Source of the DNA: Domibacillus antri
Lineage (GTDB): Bacteria > Bacillota > Bacilli > Bacillales > Domibacillaceae
Length of the DNA stretch: 64,000 nt
Assembly (NCBI RefSeq): GCF_001936625.1
Contig: NZ_MSDU01000006.1
Span: 1-64,000, forward strand
Direction: 5' to 3'
Shown here piece after piece: positions 51,697 through 60,576 of the stretch. The translations under genes were made by a program, and so were the position numbers. The notes under the pieces are model-generated. The model made no database searches, was not told where the DNA came from, and was given only the letters and a program-made list of their open reading frames with translations. Positions within the stretch are counted from its first letter, which is position 1, and each line of letters starts with the position of its first letter.

Positions 51697-52967
51697 ATGG
51701 TCAAGAAAAGATTGTTCCCTTTTTTCGCCGGTTTACTTGTTTTTTACTTACTGAGAGAATCATATTCTTTCGCATCAGCAAACACCGTTCAAATCGGAGT
51801 GGACAATGCGAACATACGCAGTGAGCCATCGATGAATGCCAGTGTCATCGGCAGCGCGAAACGAAACAAACAATTTCGTGTGTTGAATGAAAAGTACGAT
51901 TGGTATCAAATTCAGCTCTCTGGTGGAAAAAAGGATGGGTAGCCGGGTATATTGTTACCAAAAATTCAAGCACACTGCCGGCCAGAGACTTAACTCTTCA
52001 AACAGGGATCATTACAGGTGAACGGGTAAATGTGAGAGAGAAGCCTTCTTTAACGGCATCGATTATCGGACAAGTAAATAATGGGGATCAAGTCAGCATC
52101 TCATCTGAAAAAAATGACTGGGTTAACATTCGATATCAAAATGAAACAGCGTGGATAAGCAGTCAATTTGTCGAAACACAGTCTGCTCAAAGAACGCCGT
52201 CCGCCGGCGGTTTTGCTTTTATAACGAATGATGGAACGAATATACGGACAAGCCCATCCACCATTTCAGCTATTATTGTTCAAGGGACTCAAGGAGAACG
52301 TTATCCAATTATCGGACAAGAAGGGGATTGGTACAAAATCAGCTTGGCAAGCGGGAACAAGGCCTATGTAGCCAGTTGGCTTGTCTCCACTTCGAATAAA
52401 ACGAGTTTGACGGCAGCAGATTCGAACAGCCTGAAAGGAAAAGTGATTGTACTTGACCCGGGCCATGGCGGAAAAGACGGCGGCACAACCGGCACATTCG
52501 GTACACTGGAAAAGCATGTAACACTGCAGACTGCCAAACGATTGGCCGGCAAACTTCAGGAGGAAGGGGCCTCTGTCGTTTTGACAAGATCCAGCGATCA
52601 ATACATATCACTTCCGTACCGGACCGATCGCGCTTATAATCATCATGCAGATGCTTTTATCAGCCTTCATTACGATGGGTCACTCGACACAAGTGCTGCG
52701 GGCTTTACTGCCTATTACTATCATCCAGGTCATAAACTGCTCGCAGAAAGCATTAATCTTGGCCTTACCCATACATTGCCCGCTAAAAACCGCGGCACGC
52801 GAAATGGAGACTATTTTGTTTTACGTGAAAATAACCGGCCGGCTGTTTTGCTTGAACTTGGTTATTTAACAAATCTAAATGAAGAATCATCAATTGTCAC
52901 TTCGTCTTATCAAAACCTTGTGACAACCGGCGTTTATCGTGGACTTGTGTCCTACTTTTCTAAATAA
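51697..52967 (+). pseudogene. Frameshifted SH3b-amidase (N-acetylmuramoyl-L-alanine amidase)
   Basis: A secreted cell-wall amidase with a signal peptide (residues 1-29, FFAGLLVFYLL), three bacterial SH3 repeats (each starting near ANIRSEPS, VNVREKPS and TNIRTSPS) and a C-terminal Amidase_3 domain (IVLDPGHGGKDGG with the zinc histidine, FISLHYD, and PAVLLELGYLTN with the catalytic glutamate). The architecture is like YrvJ. In the first SH3 repeat an extra A in the run after GGTGG (about 51927-51933) shifts the frame and gives a stop at 51940; removing one A restores a 423-residue protein. It could be a true null, a phase-variable tract, or a sequencing error. Confidence 0.8.
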
Positions 52968-52971
52968 AAAA

Positions 52972-53005
52972 GAGTTCCGGAAGCATTGCTTCCGGAGCTC
53001 TTTTT
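52972..53005 (+). terminator. Terminator of the amidase gene
   Basis: GAGTTCCGGAAGC pairs with GCTTCCGGAGCTC, followed by TTTTT. Confidence 0.9.
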
Positions 53006-53082
53006 ATTGTTAATAAATTCATTCAAACACTTCAGCCAATGTGATTTAAAATTCTCTTGAATGACCCGGCAGTCTTTGAACT

Positions 53083-53898
53083 TTACTGTTTTCCGAAATC
53101 CATTTTTTGATAGCGTCCACGGATGACCTCATATACACCGTATAATATTAAACCAGCCGCAGCTACACCCAGCATAAGCTTTCCATATGGCTGGGAGGCC
53201 AGTTCTGCCAGCGCGCCGCCTAGTCCTTTCGCTTCATCTGGATTGGCTGTAACCGCCGTTCTGATAAAGAAATAACCCGTCATGGCGAGCACAACACCAC
53301 GCGCCGCCAGCCCTGCTTTTCCAGAATTGCGGGCAAGGCGCACTTCCTTGCCGTTCATTTCATGTATTTTGAAATATTTCATAAACCTTTCTTTCAATCC
53401 ACGATACAATTCAATGATTCCATATGCGAGAATGATGAGTCCGACAATACCGATGAGCCACTGCCCAAATGGCTGCGCTAATAGCTTGGCCGAAAGCGTT
53501 TTTTCTGTACCACCGCTGCTTCCGCCCGCAATCATCGCAAGCTTCAATGCGGTTAACGCCAGACTGCCATAAATGACTGCGCTGACAAGATATGCGATCC
53601 GCTTGATCATGCCTTTCGCATCAGTTCCGTTATGTTCAACATCTTTTACTGCTTTTATAATCTCCCAAATCATATAGCCGATTAATCCGATGCCGATCAT
53701 CCATAAAAGCAGCTTGCCGAATGGTTCATCCGCTATAGCAGACAGCGCACCGCTTGTTCCGGTCGTACCGCCGCCTTTTCCCGCTGCGGCCAGCAGGGCA
53801 AGAATCCCGACCATCGCATAGACGATCCCTTTTGCCATATGCCCCATCCGTCCAAAGCGGCGGACCCATGGCTTTACTTCTTCCGCTTTCTTGTTCAT
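53083..53898 (-). CDS. DUF1206 membrane protein
   Basis: A 271-residue membrane protein with about six hydrophobic segments arranged as three DUF1206 repeats, each beginning with a G-[HKR]-x-A-[KR]-G-[VI]-V-Y/L-A segment (MGHMAKGIVYAMVGIL, MIKRIAYLVSAVIYG, AGLAARGVVLAMTGY). Function is unknown. The ATG at 53898 follows AGAGGTGA; an in-frame start 24 bases upstream lies before that site. A sigma-B-like sequence lies 35-60 bases further upstream, consistent with a general-stress membrane protein. Confidence 0.82.
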   Translation of the reverse strand: MNKKAEEVKPWVRRFGRMGHMAKGIVYAMVGILALLAAAGKGGGTTGTSGALSAIADEPFGKLLLWMIGIGLIGYMIWEIIKAVKDVEHNGTDAKGMIKRIAYLVSAVIYGSLALTALKLAMIAGGSSGGTEKTLSAKLLAQPFGQWLIGIVGLIILAYGIIELYRGLKERFMKYFKIHEMNGKEVRLARNSGKAGLAARGVVLAMTGYFFIRTAVTANPDEAKGLGGALAELASQPYGKLMLGVAAAGLILYGVYEVIRGRYQKMDFGKQ

Positions 53899-53931
53899 CT
53901 TTGTCACCTCTTTACACTTCACTACTTCTTA

Positions 53932-53958
53932 CTTCCCATTCGGGATGAACAATGAAAC
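53932..53958 (-). promoter_or_regulatory. Sigma-B-like promoter of the DUF1206 gene
   Basis: On the minus strand GTTTCA (53958-53953), a 15-base spacer and GGGAAG (53937-53932). Confidence 0.5.
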
Positions 53959-54053
53959 ACTTTTTTAATTTAAGTGAGGTAAAGAGGATTCATTCTTATT
54001 TCATTGGATTGGGCCATCCAGCCGCCATCATCGACCGTCCGGACAATCTCCCC

Positions 54054-54977
54054 TTATTTTTCAAAGAAAGAGATTTGAGAGCCGCCTTTTCTTTTCGACT
54101 TGTATAAAAGCCTGTCTGCTTCCGGCATCATTTTTAAAGCCTGCACACTGGCTGTATCCACTAATCCGGCTGATAAGAGGATACCATTCACCATGTCATT
54201 TTGGTATTCAGCACTTTTTTTCACAATCATTTCCGCAAATGGATGTGCTTTTGTAACCGGTATATTTGGGAGTAAAACTCCAAATTCGTCCCCACCGAAG
54301 CGAAAGCCATATGAATGCTCCGGGACTATTTCTTTTACAATGGAAGCAATCTGTTGAAGAACACTGTCTCCTGCTTCATGACCAAATTTATCATTAATCT
54401 CTTTAAATTTGTCGAGGTCCATCATTAAAAAAGAATGGACCCCTTGCTGAATCCATTTAGATGTCAAAACCCGATTCCAGTAAATCCGGTTGTAGAGACC
54501 GGTCAAAGGGTCTGAAATGAGCAGTTTTTCCATATAGATGGAGTATGATAAAAGGGAAGCGAGTCTTTCAAGGGTGTTCACTGTTTGCTGATCATATTCG
54601 TCTATACAGCTGTTAAGTGAACAGAGTGTACCGAAGAAAGTTCCGTCTTTTAATACAATGGGAACGCCTGCGTAAGAACCAATATTCATTTCATACGTAG
54701 AGTCGAGATGTTTCGTCCGTTCATCTTTTGCCGCATCTTCTATAATGACCGGCAGGCGGTTTTTATACACCTTCTGACAATACGTATCTTTCGTCAACAC
54801 AATCATGCCATCCTGGATATGAATATCGCTTTTTACAAGCGTTTTCATAAGCTGCAGACGCTCTTCATCCATGAAACTGATGTAAAAAGTCTGCTCACCA
54901 ATTAGATCATTTGCCAGTTTTAAAATATCGGTAAATACTTTTGAGAAATCCGTTTCTGCAATGAGTTTGTCAATCAT
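54054..54977 (-). CDS. GAF-GGDEF diguanylate cyclase
   Basis: A 307-residue protein with an N-terminal GAF sensor (about 15-145) and a GGDEF cyclase domain (about 150-305). The cyclase has DPLTGLYNRIYWN, DLDKFKEINDKFGHEAGD and an intact RFGGDEFGVLLP, so it should make cyclic di-GMP; an RxxD inhibitory site before GGDEF is absent. No membrane segments, so it is cytoplasmic, and the GAF signal is unknown. The ATG at 54977 follows GGAAGGTG; a GTG nine bases earlier overlaps it. It remains intact whereas the other cyclic-di-GMP gene in the window (17790-19076) is broken. Confidence 0.88.
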   Translation of the reverse strand: MIDKLIAETDFSKVFTDILKLANDLIGEQTFYISFMDEERLQLMKTLVKSDIHIQDGMIVLTKDTYCQKVYKNRLPVIIEDAAKDERTKHLDSTYEMNIGSYAGVPIVLKDGTFFGTLCSLNSCIDEYDQQTVNTLERLASLLSYSIYMEKLLISDPLTGLYNRIYWNRVLTSKWIQQGVHSFLMMDLDKFKEINDKFGHEAGDSVLQQIASIVKEIVPEHSYGFRFGGDEFGVLLPNIPVTKAHPFAEMIVKKSAEYQNDMVNGILLSAGLVDTASVQALKMMPEADRLLYKSKRKGGSQISFFEK

Positions 54978-55279
54978 GTTCAGCACCTTCCAATCACCAG
55001 GGAAGTTTCACCTTTTTTTCTAGTATAAACGAATCCTCCTAAAGTAACAGCCATTTTTATAAGAAAAAAGCGAGCTATGAACAGGCTGACTTTACGTTTC
55101 TCTAATAAGAAAATAATTAAAGCAGGGCGCCCGATTGCGGACAAGCGAGAAACAGCATCACAAAAATCAAGGCTGTACTGATCGTGGCTAAATCACTTTT
55201 TCCATATTAAACGCAAGTTATGGTTAGTTAAATGGAATAAGCGAAGGCTGCTTCCACCATCTTTTGCAGGTGAAAGAGC
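54978..55279. other. Gene-free stretch upstream of the GGDEF gene
   Basis: Nothing coding is visible in these 300 bases. The middle (55115-55185) has a short GC-rich patch starting CAGGGCGCCCGATTGCGG, the kind of word seen in scattered intergenic elements of Bacillaceae, without a clear inverted repeat. The left part should hold the promoter of the GGDEF gene. Confidence 0.35.
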
Positions 55280-55314
55280 AAAAAAAGTCTGCACCCTGAT
55301 GAAAGGAGCAGACT
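55280..55314 (-). terminator. Terminator of the pxp operon
   Basis: AGTCTGC pairs with GCAGACT; on the minus strand seven T follow. Confidence 0.85.
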
Positions 55315-55324
55315 TTAGTACTGT

Positions 55325-55786
55325 TTATTCAAATAATGTTGGCAATTGGGTAACCAATGTATAACCGCCCATTGCGGCCATAAGCACTACAACAAGCACG
55401 CCGGCGCCCGTCATCCAGATCGGGTGGCGGTAATCACCGACGATTGATTTTTTATGCGCGGCAATCAGCATGACGCCGAGCGCAATCGGCAAAATCAACC
55501 CGTTTAACGCACCCGCCAAAATAAGCATTTTCACCGGACGGCCGATACTCGCAAAAATACCCGTTAATAATAAAATAAAGCCGACAATAATATATTTATG
55601 ATATTTTTCGAGAGACGGATGGAACGTGCGGATAAATGACACAGACGTATAGGCTGCGCCAATGACCGAGGTGATTGCCGCCGACCACATGACGATACCA
55701 AAGCCTGCAGCCGATATCTCCCGCAGCGAGCTGGAATACTGAAGCCTGAGGATTATCAGGGTTTAAAGCGAATTTTCTTTTTTCAT
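55325..55786 (-). pseudogene. Truncated Nramp-family transporter (YcsG-like)
   Basis: The ATG at 55786 overlaps the stop of pxpA in an ATGA and is read MKKENSL before a stop. After about 80 further bases the same frame continues as SSLREISAAGFGIVMWSAAI, GAAYTSVSFIRTFHPSLEKY and then four hydrophobic segments, ending GGYTLVTQLPTLFE. This is the C-terminal third of an Nramp-type carrier; the first two thirds are missing. In B. subtilis the Nramp protein YcsG lies next to ycsF (pxpA), so this is its remnant. A shorter product starting at the ATG at 55690 is possible but would lack the metal-binding helix 1. Confidence 0.8.
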
Positions 55787-56553
55787 CCTCTTTTCCCCTT
55801 TTCAATCGATTTAATTTGAATCCCTTCTTCCTGCAGCTTTGTCCGGATGAATTGGGCAAATGACAGCGCATGCGCACCGTCACCATGAATACAGACGGTT
55901 TCCGCGTTTATTTGTTTATCCGAACCGTCCGTTGTGCGCACTTTCCTCTCTTTGACCATTCGAACAACCTGCGAAGCCGCTTCCTCCGTATTTGTAATTA
56001 ACGCATTTGGCAGACGGCGTGATGTTAATAGACCGTCCGGCGCATACGTCCTGTCCGCAAACACTTCATTTGCAGTAATCAGTCCCGCTTCTTTGCCTGC
56101 TTGAATCAGTTCACTGCCAGCAAGACCGTATAAAATAAGTTCCGGGTCCGCATCCGCGACAGCAGAAGCAATCGCACGTGATAAATCTGCACGTGCTGAC
56201 GCCATATTATAAAGAGCACCGTGCGGCTTTACATGATGCAGAACCGTTCCTTCTGCTTTTGCAAAAGCGGACAAAGCGCCAATTTGATACAATACCATCG
56301 CATATACTTCTTCCGGTGAAAGCGCCATATCACGCCGGCCAAAGCCCGATAAATCCGGAAATCCCGGATGGGCGCCAATGGCGACACCGTGTTTGGCGGC
56401 GAGATGAACCGTCCGCTTCATGACATCCGCATCGCCCGCATGAAAGCCGCACGCAATATTGGCCGACGTAATATAAGGCATCATCTCTTCATCACGTCCG
56501 ATCGTGTAAGCGCCAAAGCTTTCCCCCATATCGCAATTCAAATCAATTTTCAT
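55783..56553 (-). CDS. pxpA: 5-oxoprolinase subunit A (LamB/YcsF family)
   Basis: A 256-residue LamB/YcsF protein, subunit A of the ATP-dependent bacterial 5-oxoprolinase PxpABC, which opens pyroglutamate to glutamate. Conserved motifs are [13 protein letters not shown] at the start, [37 protein letters not shown] and the end [21 protein letters not shown] precedes the ATG, 27 bases after kipR. It works with PxpB and PxpC encoded upstream in the same operon, separated by the regulator gene. Confidence 0.93.
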   Translation of the reverse strand: MKIDLNCDMGESFGAYTIGRDEEMMPYITSANIACGFHAGDADVMKRTVHLAAKHGVAIGAHPGFPDLSGFGRRDMALSPEEVYAMVLYQIGALSAFAKAEGTVLHHVKPHGALYNMASARADLSRAIASAVADADPELILYGLAGSELIQAGKEAGLITANEVFADRTYAPDGLLTSRRLPNALITNTEEAASQVVRMVKERKVRTTDGSDKQINAETVCIHGDGAHALSFAQFIRTKLQEEGIQIKSIEKGKRG

Positions 56554-56580
56554 CTATTCAACCTCCTCTTCTTTATGAAC

Positions 56581-57333
56581 TTACCTTTTTTCTGCGCCCA
56601 GCTCTGTCGAGATATGCCGGGCTGCGTTCATCAATTTATCAATCATATTGCGCACATGCGCTTCGTCACGAAACCGGACTTCAGGACCGACAAGGCTAAT
56701 GCCGGCCACCGCATCTCCTTTATGATTAAAAATAGGCGCTGCAATGGCCGAGGAATGATCCTCCAGTTCTGAATGACTAATGGACCAGCCTGCTTCTCTC
56801 GTTTCTTTTATTAAGCGGCGCAATTCATCCTTATCTTTCGGCGTTCCTTGTGCGTATGGGACGATCTGGAAAGAATCGATCAGCCGCTCCCGTTCTTCCC
56901 GTTCGGTAAATGACAATAAAATGCGTGGACAGGCTCCCCCATAAAGCGGCGCACGGCGGCCAATTTGCGTATAGACCCTCACACGCTCCTGCGTATCTAC
57001 TTTTTCAATATAGACGGCATCATTCCCATCCCGAATGACCAAATTAACAGCTTCACCTGTCTCTTTTCGAAGCTCTTGCATGTATGGCAGCGCAATGGAG
57101 CGAATATCCAGCCGTTCTGCCACAAGATTTCCAAGCGCCAAAAAAATTAAGCCGAGCCTGTATGTCCCGTCCTTATCCTTTTCCAAAAAACCGAGTTCCA
57201 GCAGTGATTCCGCCATCCGGTAGGCTGACGTTTTGGGCAGCTCTGTTTTTTTCATAATTTGAAGCAGTGTTAATTTGTCTTCGTCAAAAAAGAGACGGAT
57301 AATTTCCATTGATTTTAATACGGTTTTATTCAT
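56581..57333 (-). CDS. kipR: IclR-family regulator KipR
   Basis: A 250-residue IclR regulator with an N-terminal winged helix (about 1-65, TLLQIMKKTELPKTSAYRMAESLLELGFLE) and a GAF-like effector domain (about 75-250, PYMQELRKETGEAVNLVIRDGND). Length and position match B. subtilis KipR, repressor of the kip/pxp operon. Its ATG overlaps a 28-codon frame immediately upstream, so translation may be coupled. A dyad with TTCCGA and TCGGAA arms upstream of pxpB is a candidate operator. Confidence 0.88.
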   Translation of the reverse strand: MNKTVLKSMEIIRLFFDEDKLTLLQIMKKTELPKTSAYRMAESLLELGFLEKDKDGTYRLGLIFLALGNLVAERLDIRSIALPYMQELRKETGEAVNLVIRDGNDAVYIEKVDTQERVRVYTQIGRRAPLYGGACPRILLSFTEREERERLIDSFQIVPYAQGTPKDKDELRRLIKETREAGWSISHSELEDHSSAIAAPIFNHKGDAVAGISLVGPEVRFRDEAHVRNMIDKLMNAARHISTELGAEKR

Positions 57334-57412
57334 TTATTGCCCACTTCCGATTCCGACTATCATGTTGCTCCATGATATTCACCATTTCATGCAGTTCATT
57401 CATTTTCAACAT
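57326..57412 (-). pseudogene. 28-codon frame resembling the N-terminus of biotin carboxyl carrier protein
   Basis: After AGGGAG the ATG at 57412 starts MLKMNELHEMVNIMEQHDSR and the frame ends at 57326 overlapping the kipR start. The beginning resembles the first helix of AccB (ML-K-x-x-E-[IL]-R/H-E-[LM]). Many Bacillaceae carry accB and accC copies between kipA and the rest of this operon; here only the first 28 codons remain, perhaps kept as a leader for kipR. Low confidence. Confidence 0.35.
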
Positions 57413-57437
57413 GACTTTTTCTCCCTGTATTTTGTTT

Positions 57438-58445
57438 TTATAATGACCATTCTTTTAGTGAAAGCCCCGTTTTAACAGCTTCTATATCTTCCTCCCGCTT
57501 CAAATAAAGCTGTTCGGCTTCTTCAAGTGAAATTTCGGTAAAGCGAAGTTTTGCACCGGGTTTTAACTGTGCCACAACCGGCAAATCAACCGATGCAATT
57601 TGCGCGATTCTTGGATATCCGCCTGTCGTCTGCCGGTCCGCCAGCAGGACAATCGGGTTGCCAGCCTGCGGCACTTGAATTGTCCCTTCCGCTACAGCTT
57701 CTGACAGAAGTTCAAACGACTGTTCCAGCTGCAGCTTCGGACCCGACAGCCGGTAGCCCATCCGGTCCGACTGATGTGTAATTTGAAACGATTGATCAAA
57801 AAAAGAGGCTTTGCTTGAAGAAGAAAATCGCTCGAACTCCGCTCCTTTTATCACACGAACAATCCGCTCGCCCGCATTCAAAAGATGGCCCGCCGGAACG
57901 TACCAGTCAACGGATTGAAAGGACCGTTCCCCCAATTCCTTTTTTAAATAATGAAACAAACGGGACGCTTCCCTCGTTTTATGTTGAATTGGCAGCACGT
58001 CTCCCGCCTGCAGGGCACGACCATCAAATCCGCCGATACCGCCCCGCAAATACGTGCTTTTGCTGTTCATTACTTCCGGTATCTCAAAACCGCCGGCTGC
58101 TGCCACATAAGCGCGGCAGCCTGATTGACAGGCGGTAAACTGTAGAATACTTCCTTTTTTAATAAAGACCGGTCTCCATAAAGGAACAGACGCTCCTTCG
58201 ATCACCGGACCTAAATTTCCGCCGGTAATCGCAATCAATGAATCTTCCTCAAACTGTAAGGATGTTCCCATCATCGTCACTTCAATCGCGGCTTCTCCTT
58301 CTTGATTGCCGACTAATAAGTTAGCCATTCTCAATGAGAAAGAATCCATCGCACCGCTGACAATGACACCATATTTTTGATATCCGTATCTGCCCAAATC
58401 TTGAATGCTTGCAAGCAATCCAGGACGAATGACTTTTATACTCAT
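57438..58445 (-). CDS. pxpC: 5-oxoprolinase subunit C (KipA, biotin-dependent carboxyltransferase-like)
   Basis: A 335-residue protein of the urea amidolyase-like family, subunit C of 5-oxoprolinase (KipA in B. subtilis). Conserved segments are GLLASIQDLGRYGYQKYGV near the start, GAMDSFSLRMANLLVGN, TGGNLGP, and LLADRQTTGGYPRIAQIASVDLP near the end. Its start overlaps the stop of pxpB by four bases (ATGA), showing translational coupling. In B. subtilis KipA counteracts the kinase inhibitor KipI; the enzyme role together with PxpA is the better established function. Confidence 0.92.
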   Translation of the reverse strand: MSIKVIRPGLLASIQDLGRYGYQKYGVIVSGAMDSFSLRMANLLVGNQEGEAAIEVTMMGTSLQFEEDSLIAITGGNLGPVIEGASVPLWRPVFIKKGSILQFTACQSGCRAYVAAAGGFEIPEVMNSKSTYLRGGIGGFDGRALQAGDVLPIQHKTREASRLFHYLKKELGERSFQSVDWYVPAGHLLNAGERIVRVIKGAEFERFSSSSKASFFDQSFQITHQSDRMGYRLSGPKLQLEQSFELLSEAVAEGTIQVPQAGNPIVLLADRQTTGGYPRIAQIASVDLPVVAQLKPGAKLRFTEISLEEAEQLYLKREEDIEAVKTGLSLKEWSL

Positions 58446-59188
58446 CGCGTCGTCTCCTGATAATGTTCATATTCTTCTACTGTGATCGGTACAAATTTCA
58501 CCACATCACCGGAAGCAAGAAGACTCGGGGGATTATGTTTTGGATGGAAAAGTGCTGCAGGGGTACGGCCGATCAATTGCCAGCCGCCAGGCGTTGAAAT
58601 CGGGTACACACCGGTTTGGTTGCCTGCGATACCGACGCTGCCGACCGGTATCGATACACGTGGAGAAGAGCGGCGCGGCGCGGCAATTTTTTCTGAAAGC
58701 CCGCCCAAATAAGGAAAGCCCGGCGCAAATCCAATCATGTATACAAGATACTCTCCGCTTGAATGAATCTCGATCACTTCCTCGACTGACAGATTGTTCT
58801 CTTCCGCCACAAACGGCAAATCAGGTCCGTATTCCCCGCCGTAGCAAACAGGTATTTCCACGATGCGCGGTTTTTCTTCCTTTTCTTCAACGAGCTGCTT
58901 CATGATTTCTTCCATCATAAAACGCACAAGTTGAAAAGGAGATGAATTGTTTTCTGTATCATATGTGCGCTTTACAATGAGCGGATTGTAAAAAACCGTC
59001 ACACTGGCAAATGCGGGTACACATTCTATAAACCCGGTGAAAGAATGCTTTTCACTCAATATGGTTAATGCTCTCACTTTTTTATGTACAGCCGTATTAA
59101 TCTCCGTGCCCAATTGAATCACGAGCGCGGAGTCTCCGAGCGGTTTCATTTCAATCTTTTCTTTGTCCAATCCTATCCGTTGATTCAT
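58442..59188 (-). CDS. pxpB: 5-oxoprolinase subunit B (KipI, allophanate hydrolase subunit 1-like)
   Basis: A 248-residue protein, subunit B of 5-oxoprolinase (KipI). Typical segments are GDSALVIQLG near the start, PVCYGGEYGPDLPFVAEEN, YMIGFAPGFPYLGGL, and the C-terminal GNQTGVYPISTPGGWQLIGRTP and LLASGDVVKFVPIT. AGGTGGTGAG precedes the ATG. It is the first gene of the operon pxpB-pxpC-(mini frame)-kipR-pxpA-nramp remnant. In B. subtilis KipI also inhibits the sporulation kinase KinA. Confidence 0.93.
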   Translation of the reverse strand: MNQRIGLDKEKIEMKPLGDSALVIQLGTEINTAVHKKVRALTILSEKHSFTGFIECVPAFASVTVFYNPLIVKRTYDTENNSSPFQLVRFMMEEIMKQLVEEKEEKPRIVEIPVCYGGEYGPDLPFVAEENNLSVEEVIEIHSSGEYLVYMIGFAPGFPYLGGLSEKIAAPRRSSPRVSIPVGSVGIAGNQTGVYPISTPGGWQLIGRTPAALFHPKHNPPSLLASGDVVKFVPITVEEYEHYQETTR

Positions 59189-59207
59189 TCTTTCTCACCA
59201 CCTAAAG

Positions 59208-59243
59208 TTCCGAATTTCGAAACCGTTATTCTTCATATCGGAA
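59208..59243. promoter_or_regulatory. Possible KipR operator upstream of pxpB
   Basis: TTCCGA (59208-59213) and TCGGAA (59238-59243) are inverted arms 24 bases apart, with partial symmetry inside, 20 bases upstream of the pxpB start. Confidence 0.35.
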
Positions 59244-59301
59244 TATAGAGTTATTGTAATTATCTGAAAAATAAAATGCAAGAAAAATTTCAATGGAAAC
59301 A

Positions 59302-59344
59302 AAAAGAGCTGCCCTAAGTTGTTCACTTAATAGGCAGCCTTTTA
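59302..59344. terminator. Terminator-like hairpin
   Basis: GCTGCC (59308-59313) pairs with GGCAGC (59333-59338). T-runs on both sides allow use on either strand; on the minus strand it follows the MFS remnant. Confidence 0.6.
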
Positions 59345-59397
59345 TACATTATGAATATGGTTAACTTTACAGCGCTTGACGCTTCGTTTATATACCT

Positions 59398-59727
59398 TTC
59401 TTTGTATTTACCACTTTCCCATAACGGTAATAAACAAATATTGCCGATACACACCCGATCACGGCAAGAAAAGCATCAAATATAAAGATAATGGCTATAT
59501 TTCCACTTTCTTACAACAACCCAGTGACAAGCGGCATCACAATGGACGCAAGACCCGCAGCCGTTGCCGATTGCGGAAATAATATAACTGATCCCCGCTT
59601 TATCTGTCTCCCACTGCTCTGAGAGAGCCGCCATATTCGATGACAGCATAATATTCACCATACCGAGTAAAAAATAGTTCACATAAAGACCGGAAGCTGA
59701 TTTTATGTATGGATTTCGAATAACAAT
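59398..59727 (-). pseudogene. Internally deleted MFS transporter
   Basis: After AAAAGGAGG the frame reads VIRNPYIKSASGLYVNYFLL, GMVNIMLSSNMAALSEQW and TDKAGISYIISAIG, the first helices of an MFS carrier; the codon expected to be the ATG start is ATT. The middle is missing: a different frame gives TAAGLASIVMPLVTGLL, then after another shift NIAIIFIFDAFLAVIGCVSA and the tail YYRYGKVVNTKKGI ending at 59398. About 110 of some 400 codons survive. Confidence 0.8.
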
Positions 59728-59761
59728 GACCTCCTTTTTTCAAATATTTTTCCATTATAAC

Positions 59762-59792
59762 AAAAAAGTCCTGCCCATTGTAAATGGACAGG
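59762..59792 (-). terminator. Terminator of yciI
   Basis: CCTGCCCATT pairs (with one mismatch) with AATGGACAGG; on the minus strand six T follow. Confidence 0.6.
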
Positions 59793-59898
59793 TTCGTTTT
59801 CTGCAAATAAATTCACACCTGGTGTATGCCGGTTAAGTTCTTCAAGCAAACGCTCTTTTTCTTTTAAATTCCCACACTTAGAGGACAGCTCCACTTTA

Positions 59899-60156
59899 TT
59901 AATTCTTTTTCCACTCTTTCAGTTCAAGACGACGCACGCTGTGAGTGACAATTGGATCGTTTTCCGCAAGTTCAAGCGCTTCTTCATAAGAGTCAGCGAT
60001 ATATATGACAAGTCCGCCTGAATCATCGCCAAACGGTCCTCTCGCAAATACTTTCCCCTTCTCTTCAAGCTTCTCCAAATACTCCACGTGCAGTGGACGT
60101 ACTTCATTGTTTTTCTCAAGATCAATCATATGTAACAGTGCTGCGTAATAAGCCAT
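59899..60156 (-). CDS. YciI-like protein
   Basis: An 85-residue YCII-domain protein with the family's conserved histidine and aspartate region (RPLHVEYLEKLEEKGKVFARGPFGDDSGG) and IADSYEEALELAENDPIV near the end. YciI-type proteins are small dimeric ferredoxin-like folds related to dehalogenating or epimerising enzymes; the substrate here is unknown. GGAGGAAGAAGG precedes the ATG. It is transcribed away from the cidR-like gene, with about 420 bases between. Confidence 0.83.
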   Translation of the reverse strand: MAYYAALLHMIDLEKNNEVRPLHVEYLEKLEEKGKVFARGPFGDDSGGLVIYIADSYEEALELAENDPIVTHSVRRLELKEWKKN

Positions 60157-60576
60157 CCTTCTTCCTCCCTTTCCTATCTGAATACTCTGTCAGTATAACA
60201 GAAAAATGGACAATCAAGCTAACAGGTTCGTTATCAATCTCTTGAACGAATGCACCCATTAGTTTAAAAATCGGATATGATATTTATTTTTCATTTAATT
60301 GTTATTTTAGACATACTTGCGGCCACATGATTCGTTGAATAACATCATTTTAACTCCCTCTACATTAACACAAAACTCCATTCTCAATTGCTTAAAATGG
60401 AAATAAAAATCCGCCTTTGCTTCGAGAACTTTTTTTTAAGGGCATACTCAGGTTGAACAGTATGACGAACCGGATGAAATGGTGAAAATAATGTACTCAT
60501 TCTGACAGACCCCTTTCTTTTTTCAACCAAAGTCACTTTGCAGATAGTATAATGAACTCAAAAAAGGTGTACATGA
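60157..60576. other. Mostly empty stretch with a 38-codon gene start
   Basis: No full gene. On the minus strand GAAAGGGG precedes an ATG at 60500 that opens MSTLFSPFHPVRHTVQPEYA and stops at 60384, divergent from the LysR gene. It looks like the surviving 5' end of a gene; the family is not clear. The rest holds the promoters of yciI and the LysR gene. Confidence 0.35.

Noticed and set aside
59703-59894. Open frame of 63 codons after yciI (GTG start at 59894)
   Set aside because: No ribosome binding site, and it runs through the yciI terminator hairpin and the ribosome binding site of the MFS remnant. The first 30 codons look faintly coding, but not enough to call a gene.
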